Of a stretch of 64,000 bases of DNA, positions 59,268-64,000 are shown piece after piece (position 1 is the first letter of the stretch; the number at the start of each line of letters is the position of its first letter). Source of the stretch: DATBDN01 sp963715995. Its GTDB lineage: Bacteria; Actinomycetota; Thermoleophilia; Solirubrobacterales; Thermoleophilaceae. The notes under the pieces are model-generated. The model was not told the DNA's origin. It saw only the letters and a list, made by a program, of their open reading frames with translations, and searched no databases. The DNA is taken from positions 2,418,001 to 2,482,000 of the forward strand of contig OY970283.1 of NCBI GenBank assembly GCA_963715995.1, given 5' to 3'. The translations under genes and the position numbers were made by a program.

Positions 59268-60083
59268 GTGGTCACGGAGCCGCAAAACGGCCGAATGACG
59301 ATCGACGAGCTGGCGCGCCGGACCGGCATGACGGTCCGCAACATCCGCGCACACCAGTCGCGCGGGCTGCTTCAGCCCCCCGAGATCGAGGGCCGGACGG
59401 GCTACTACGGGGGCGAGCACGTGGCCCGCGTGGAGCTGATCGCCGAGATGCAGGCCGACGGCTTCAACCTCGCGGCGATCAAGCGGCTGCTGGGCGATTC
59501 ACAGGGCTCCGAACGCGAGATGCTCGGCTTCAAGCGCGCGCTGATGGCACCGTGGGAGGAGGAGGAGCCGGAGTTCATCAACGCCGGCGAGCTGTTCGAG
59601 CGGCTGGCGCTCGACCAGGACAGCCCGAACCCGAAGCTGCTGGCGCGCGCGATCAACACAGGCTTCCTGGTCGACCTCGGCGAGGGCCGCTTTGAGGTGC
59701 CCTCCCCCACTCTGTTCCGCGCCGCTGAGGAGCTGCGCGCGCTCGGCATCCCAGGCGAGACGGCGATGAACGTGCTCGAGGAGATCGAACGCGGCTCGAG
59801 CGCCGTCGCACGCGAGTTCGTGAAGCTGTTCGTGGAGCAGGTGTGGCGCCCCTTCGCCGCGTCAGGTCAGCCTGAAGACGAGTGGCCTGAGGTGCGCGAC
59901 GCAATCGAGCGGCTGCGGCCGCTTGCAACCGACGCGCTGATGGCCGTCTTCCGCCACACGATGACCGAGGCGGTGGAGCGGCGCTTCGGCGAAGAGCTGG
60001 AGCGGCGTGACGAGCGCTCTAGCCACCAGCATGGCCGAGCGCCTCGCGAACGGCGGGCGCGCTCGGGGCGGTCTCGGGGCTGA
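59268..60083 (+). CDS. MerR-family transcriptional regulator
   Basis: 271 residues. The N-terminal MerR winged helix is clear (MTIDELARRTGMTVRNIRAHQ, then RTGYYGGEHVARVELIAEMQ). The remaining 190 residues, much longer than a metal-sensing MerR dimerization region, have no recognised effector motif, though AINTGFLVDLGEGRFEVP and repeated helices suggest a ligand domain. The GTG at 59268 fits a leaderless transcript; a GTG at 59262 is possible. It probably controls the divergent membrane protein. The C-terminal tail overlaps the convergent DUF1028 gene by 65 bases. Confidence 0.85.
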   Translation: MVTEPQNGRMTIDELARRTGMTVRNIRAHQSRGLLQPPEIEGRTGYYGGEHVARVELIAEMQADGFNLAAIKRLLGDSQGSEREMLGFKRALMAPWEEEEPEFINAGELFERLALDQDSPNPKLLARAINTGFLVDLGEGRFEVPSPTLFRAAEELRALGIPGETAMNVLEEIERGSSAVAREFVKLFVEQVWRPFAASGQPEDEWPEVRDAIERLRPLATDALMAVFRHTMTEAVERRFGEELERRDERSSHQHGRAPRERRARSGRSRG

Positions 60084-60924
60084 GGCGCGAGAGCAGTTCG
60101 GCCAGGCCGGGGTTCTCCTCGATCGCCGACTGCACCGCTTCGAGCCCTGCCAGCCGCTCGTTGAGCTGCACCAGCGCGAGCCCGCCCCAGAAACGCAGCT
60201 CGGCGTTCTCGGGCACCGCCTCCATCGAGCGCCGGTAGAGCAGCGCCGCCTCCTGCACGCGGCCCTCGGCGGTCAGCTCGTCGGCGCGCTCGGAGAAGTC
60301 GTAGGCCCGCCGCAGCCGGATCAGCCGCCGCAGCTCGACAAGCGGGAAGGCCGAGTCCTCCACGCGCAGGTCGAGCGAGCGCAGCCACTGCTCGTCGCGG
60401 GCGCGCACCACGATCATCGCTGCCGACTGGCGGCCGCGCACGTCGCCGCCTGCGCGCTCCGCGGCGTCCAGTGCTGCGAGCAGCCGGTCCGGCAGGTCGC
60501 CGATCGCGGTCGAGTAGGCGCGCGCCATCGCCTGCGGCACGCCCTCACGGCGCATCATGTTCGCGGCGCAGACGAAGCCGCGGCCGCTCTCGTGCCCGGC
60601 GAACTGGATGCAGCGGCGGCCGGTGTGCACTGCCACCTGGCCGTGCGCATCGACCACGGCCACCTGGCGGTGCATCGAGCCGTCGTCCGAGCTCAGCAGC
60701 TGATCGAGCGCCTCGCGCGGGCTCGCGCCGGCGCGCAGCAGGTCGAGCGCTCCGGCCCCGTAGCCGGGGTCCGCATTGGCCTGGGTTGCGACCGCCCCAA
60801 GGCCTGGTTCGGCCCACGGCACGATGGAGCCCGTCGAGAACCAGTGCGACTGCACTGCGACGCCGAGCTCACCCGTGGCCGGATCGCGGGCGACGATCGA
60901 GTAGGTCATATGGCAGGGCGACAT
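60019..60924 (-). CDS. DUF1028-family protein
   Basis: 301 residues. The N-terminal domain MTYSIVARDPATGELGVAVQS, GLGAVATQANADPGYG and QVAVVDAHGQVAVHTG is the DUF1028 fold, an Ntn-hydrolase-like family whose substrate is unknown. The C-terminal 90 residues are a helical region with RMR-like TPR segments (AALLYRRSMEAVPENAELRF). The second Met (60909) gives the usual MTYSIV start; 60924 is equally possible. Convergent with MerR. Confidence 0.82.
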   Translation of the reverse strand: MSPCHMTYSIVARDPATGELGVAVQSHWFSTGSIVPWAEPGLGAVATQANADPGYGAGALDLLRAGASPREALDQLLSSDDGSMHRQVAVVDAHGQVAVHTGRRCIQFAGHESGRGFVCAANMMRREGVPQAMARAYSTAIGDLPDRLLAALDAAERAGGDVRGRQSAAMIVVRARDEQWLRSLDLRVEDSAFPLVELRRLIRLRRAYDFSERADELTAEGRVQEAALLYRRSMEAVPENAELRFWGGLALVQLNERLAGLEAVQSAIEENPGLAELLSRLSPETAPSAPAVREALGHAGG

Positions 60925-61005
60925 TGAACACCCGCCCCGGCCCGGCGGACGGAGCGAGAGAGCCGCCATGCAGCGGCGCCCGTCAACTCGTACCGTTCGC
61001 CCGCG

Positions 61006-62120
61006 GTGGCCACGGATTTCGAAGCGGAGGGCCTGCTCGAGGGCGTGGAGGGCGACGCGCGCGATGCGCGCCTGCGCCTCCTGGAACAGCTGGAGGCCGA
61101 CGGCGTCGAGCTTGCCGAGCTGCGCGATGCCGCAGCCGAGGGGCGCCTGGCGCTGATTCCGCTCGAGCGCGTGCTCGCGGCGCCGGGCGAGCGCTACACG
61201 TTCTCCGAGATGGCCGAGCGCGCGGAGCTCGAGCCCGACTTCCTCGCCAGCCTCACGCGCGCGCTTGGCCTGCCGATCCCCGACGGCGACCAGGCGATCT
61301 ACACCGACGCCGACGCGGAGGCGGCGCGTACCGTCGGCGGCTTCCTCTCGGCCGGCATTCCGGAGGAGTCGCTCCTCGAGGTCACGCGCGTGATCGGCCA
61401 GTCGCTGTCCCAGCTCGTCTCCGCGCTGCGCTCGATGTTCGCCCAGGCGTTCTTCCAGGAATCCGACACCGAGTACGACGTCGCCTTCCGCTGGGCCGCC
61501 GCGGCGAAGGAGCTCAACCCCATGCTCGAGCGCGTGCTGCTCTACCTGCTGCGCGCGCAACAGGTGGCGCAGCTGCGCCAGGGTGTTTTCGACCTTGCGG
61601 GGCTCGGCCGCGGCGCGACACCGATCTGCGTCGCGTTCGCCGACCTTGCGGGCTTCACGCGGCTGGGCGAGCAGGTCGCGGCCGACCAGCTCGGCAGCGT
61701 GGCCGCCGGCTTACCGCGCTCGCCAGCGATCGCGCCCGCCCGCCGGTGCGGCTGGTGAAGATGATCGGCGACGCGGCCATGCTCGTGTCAACGGAGGCGC
61801 GCCCTTTGCTCGACGCAGCGCTCGACCTGCTCGACGCGGCCGAGCAGGAGGGCGAGGAGTTTCCGCAGCTTCGCGCCGGGATCGCGTGCGGAGAGGGACT
61901 CTCGCGCGGCGGCGACTGGTTCGGCGCACCCGTCAACCTCGCAAGCCGGATCACCGACAAGGCGCGCCCCGGCAGCGTGGTCGTGTCCAGCGAGTTCCAG
62001 GAGGCGGTCGGCGACGACGGCTACGCGTGGACGAAGATCCCCGGCAAGCGCAAGTTCAAGGGCGTCACCGAGGAGCAGGTGCTGTTCAGGGCGCGCCGCC
62101 CGGAGCCCGAAGCGGACTGA
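61006..62120 (+). pseudogene. Rv1264-like adenylate/guanylate cyclase, single frameshift
   Basis: From a GTG start. The N-terminal region (about 1-190) is helical and like the autoinhibitory pH-sensing domain of actinobacterial adenylate cyclases (GRLALIPLERVLAAPGERYTFSEMAERAEL). The cyclase domain begins VAFADLAGFTRLGE. Near 61701-61710 the frame shifts by one base; the other frame continues PPVRLVKMIGDAAMLVS and FGAPVNLASRITD (metal Asp and substrate-contact residues) to a stop at 62120. The whole cyclase fold is retained, so the shift may be a sequencing error. It makes cAMP or cGMP. Confidence 0.82.
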
Positions 62121-62162
62121 CAACACGTATCCGCGGGCTGCACCCGGGGTACCGTTGGGGAG

Positions 62163-62834
62163 ATGGCGACGCCGCTCGAGTTCGCTCGCGATGAGGTTGT
62201 GCCGCGACTGCGCGGGCTGCTCCATGCGTACGCGTTCTGGTTCGCGCTCGCCGCGGCCGTCGTACTGGTTGTGATCGCGCACGACGCCCGCGCGCGAGTT
62301 GGCGCGGTCATCTACGGCGTCGGGCTGTGCGCGCTGTTCGGCGCAAGTGCGACCTATCACCGCTGGCGTGGCAACCCACGCTGGAAGCCGATCCTGCGCC
62401 GGGTCGACCACAGCACGATCTTCATCTTCATCGCCGCCAGCTACACGCCGATCGCGCTACTGGTGCTGGACGACCCGCTGCGGATCATCGTGCTCGCAAG
62501 CATCTGGGCCGGCGCGCTTGCCGGCGTCGTCATGAGCATCGCGTGGATCGACGCGCCGCGGGTGCTGGTGGCGCTGTGCTACATCGCGGTTGGGTGGGTT
62601 GCAGTCGTCGCGATGCCGCAGCTGTTCAGCCACCGCGGCGCGGCGCTGCCACTGCTGCTCCTGGCGGGCGGTGTCCTCTACTCGCTCGGCGCAGCCGCCT
62701 ACGCGACGCAGCGCCCGAACCCGTGGCCCCGCACGTTCGGATTCCACGAGGTCTTCCACTCGCTCGTCATCGCCGCGGCGGTCGTCCACTTCGTGGCGAT
62801 CGCCGGCGTGATCGCGAACCCCGTCAGCTCCTGA
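62163..62834 (+). CDS. Hemolysin III/YqfA-family membrane protein
   Basis: 223 residues with seven hydrophobic helices and the family's metal-site residues: GASATYHRWRG, RRVDHSTIFIFIAASYTP and HEVFHSLVIAAAVVHF. It belongs to the PAQR superfamily. The name hemolysin III is historical; bacterial members may act as lipid-related hydrolases or in membrane homeostasis. The ATG at 62163 is 42 bases after the cyclase stop. Confidence 0.9.
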   Translation: MATPLEFARDEVVPRLRGLLHAYAFWFALAAAVVLVVIAHDARARVGAVIYGVGLCALFGASATYHRWRGNPRWKPILRRVDHSTIFIFIAASYTPIALLVLDDPLRIIVLASIWAGALAGVVMSIAWIDAPRVLVALCYIAVGWVAVVAMPQLFSHRGAALPLLLLAGGVLYSLGAAAYATQRPNPWPRTFGFHEVFHSLVIAAAVVHFVAIAGVIANPVSS

Positions 62835-62856
62835 CGTAGCGCGGAAAAAACACCCC

Positions 62857-62876
62857 GCCGGACTCGTTTGTCCGGC
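62857..62876. promoter_or_regulatory. Hairpin just before the ceramidase-like start
   Basis: GCCGGAC (62857-62863) and GTCCGGC (62870-62876) form a 7-bp stem with a 6-base loop, ending 2 bases before the ATG at 62879. It either ends the hemolysin III transcript or blocks the start of the next gene; no ribosome site is visible outside the stem. Confidence 0.4.
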
Positions 62877-62878
62877 AC

Positions 62879-64000
62879 ATGGATGCTCGCCGACTCGCAC
62901 TCACGCTTCCTTCGCTGCTCGCAGTAGCCGCTGCGCTCGCCATTCCGGGCTCTGCGCTGGCCGCCGCGCGGCCCAACGTCGAGGCCGGCGCCGCGATGAT
63001 CGACGGCACCTACCACGTCGGCAGCTCGGCGGGCCAGTACGCGTCCACGCGCGACGGTGGCTACGGCGACGTCGACCCGCACGCCCAGTCGGTGAAGAAC
63101 CAGGCCTCCTATGGAGTCGAGTCGCGCGAGAGCGTTCGCGCGCTGGTGATCAGAGGCGCGGGCGACAACCTGATCGCGATCGTCTCGGACGACCACTACA
63201 TCCCGCAGGACGCGCTCTGGCGGCGCACCGCGCAGATCCTCGACCAGAAGACCGGCGGGCTGATCAACACCAAGAACCTGACGATGACGGTGACGCACAA
63301 CCACTCGTCGCCGTCGTACTCGTCGCTCGACGCCGGCGTCTGGACCTTCCAGGACGCGTTCGACTTCCGCTTCTTCGACTACTACGCGAACCAGAACGCG
63401 ACCGCGGTGCTGAAGGCGCTCGAGCAGCTGCGCCCCGTGCGCGTGAGCGCCACGGTGGTGCGCTACGACGCGCAGCAGAAGAACCCGATGGGCCCGGGCT
63501 GGGCCGACGACGGCACGCCCGACGGCTTCCCGCGCCCTGACACCGATCACGACCTGTCGGTGGTGCACTTCCAGGATCTGCGCAAGCAGACCTCGGTGGC
63601 CACGCTGTTCAACTTCGGGCAGCACCCGGAGGACCTCGAGGGCTACGACCTGATCTCGGGCGAGTACCCCGAGGAGGCCGAGCGCTTCATCGATCGCACG
63701 GTCGGCGGCGTGTCGCTCATGTCGCAGAACGCCACCGGCACGAGTGAGGTCGAGGAGGACCGCTGGCACCCGGTCCACGACCGCGAGGTCTTCAACCACG
63801 CTCAGTACAACCAGATGGAGTGGGCTGCGCGCCAGCTCGGCAGCGCGGTCATCGGCGCGGTGCGCTCGATCCAGAAACAGGAGCCGAACCCGGACGACAC
63901 GCCCACGCCTTACGGCGGCACCTCCTACCACGACCGCTTCGTGCCCTGGATGTCGAAGTTCCCGGTGGCGATGGAGGACCGCTGGTTCCCCGGCCCCGTC
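62879..64000 (+). CDS. Secreted neutral ceramidase-family protein, N-terminal part (cut by window edge)
   Basis: At least 374 residues, continuing past the window. Signal peptide LPSLLAVAAALAIPGSALAA (about 9-28), then VEAGAAMIDGTYHVG, and metal-site segments VSDDHYIPQDALW, TVTHNHSSPSYSS and LFNFGQHPEDLEG, arranged as in the ceramidase-like protein at 38137-40806 but with different residues. It is probably a metal-dependent amidase or lipase-like enzyme exported across the membrane. The substrate is unknown and the C-terminal domains are outside. Confidence 0.8.
   Translation, partial: MDARRLALTLPSLLAVAAALAIPGSALAAARPNVEAGAAMIDGTYHVGSSAGQYASTRDGGYGDVDPHAQSVKNQASYGVESRESVRALVIRGAGDNLIAIVSDDHYIPQDALWRRTAQILDQKTGGLINTKNLTMTVTHNHSSPSYSSLDAGVWTFQDAFDFRFFDYYANQNATAVLKALEQLRPVRVSATVVRYDAQQKNPMGPGWADDGTPDGFPRPDTDHDLSVVHFQDLRKQTSVATLFNFGQHPEDLEGYDLISGEYPEEAERFIDRTVGGVSLMSQNATGTSEVEEDRWHPVHDREVFNHAQYNQMEWAARQLGSAVIGAVRSIQKQEPNPDDTPTPYGGTSYHDRFVPWMSKFPVAMEDRWFPGPV

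Noticed and set aside
1..64000. Integrated mobile element or island
   Set aside because: No integrase, transposase, att-like repeat at either tRNA, or marked change in base composition or codon pattern was seen.

Overview
The window is very GC-rich, gene-dense bacterial chromosome. Most operons have ATGA, GTGA or TTGA stop/start overlaps and there are many GTG and TTG starts. The gene mix (ECF42-type sigma factor with a DGPF/YCII partner, receiver-GAF-SpoIIE-RsbW phosphatase, Rv1264-like cyclase, DUF4430 proteins with an ECF transporter) points to Actinomycetota, probably Thermoleophilia/Solirubrobacterales. That placement is inferred from gene content only. I see no prophage, insertion sequence, CRISPR array or rRNA operon.

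Layout. 0-4.7 kb (minus strand): folP (cut by the window edge), glpD, a nitroreductase, a frameshifted GMC oxidoreductase and a small possible partner. 4.7-5.3 kb: a long structured intergenic repeat. 5.3-12.7 kb (minus): a six-gene operon behind a cobalamin riboswitch. It encodes three secreted DUF4430/transcobalamin-C-like proteins, EcfT, a double-ABC EcfA, and an ECF S component fused to an alpha/alpha-toroid (terpenoid-cyclase-like) domain, a collagen-like linker and a terminal membrane helix. Human intrinsic factor and transcobalamin are built from the same two fold types, so this reads as a modular B12-capture and uptake machine. It is the most interesting system in the window. 12.8-17.2 kb: PAP2 phosphatase, tRNA-Glu, DUF3089 hydrolase, paired fluoride channel subunits, ECF sigma factor with YCII protein. 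17.3-22.7 kb: signalling block (receivers, histidine kinase, multidomain SpoIIE phosphatase, receiver-SnoaL fusion, sensor lacking an ATPase domain). 22.9-28.6 kb: small and housekeeping genes, including FKBP, GNAT, STAS, a sterol-desaturase-like hydroxylase and lipoproteins.

28.65-36.65 kb (plus): a polyamine uptake and catabolism operon: class III aminotransferase, PotA-D-like ABC transporter, second class III aminotransferase, PuuB-like FAD oxidase. 36.7-42.6 kb: YihY protein, a hairpin-rich intergenic region, tRNA-Leu, secreted ceramidase-family protein, YczE-like membrane protein, HD phosphohydrolase. 42.6-56 kb: a phosphate island with two complete Pst transporters (pstS facing pstCAB; then pstS-pstC-pstA-pstB-phoU), a PhoB-like regulator, a receiver-less PhoB-like DNA-binding protein (frameshifted), a membrane-anchored phosphoesterase, two more zinc-ribbon proteins, and PHO-box-like 11-bp direct repeats. 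A second copy of the structured repeat lies inside it. 56-64 kb: glycoside-hydrolase-like protein, a large membrane protein divergent from a MerR regulator, DUF1028 protein, frameshifted Rv1264-like adenylate cyclase, hemolysin III, and a second ceramidase-family protein cut by the right edge.

Five otherwise well-conserved genes each carry one single-base frameshift. This looks more like residual assembly error than real gene decay, but cannot be settled from the sequence.
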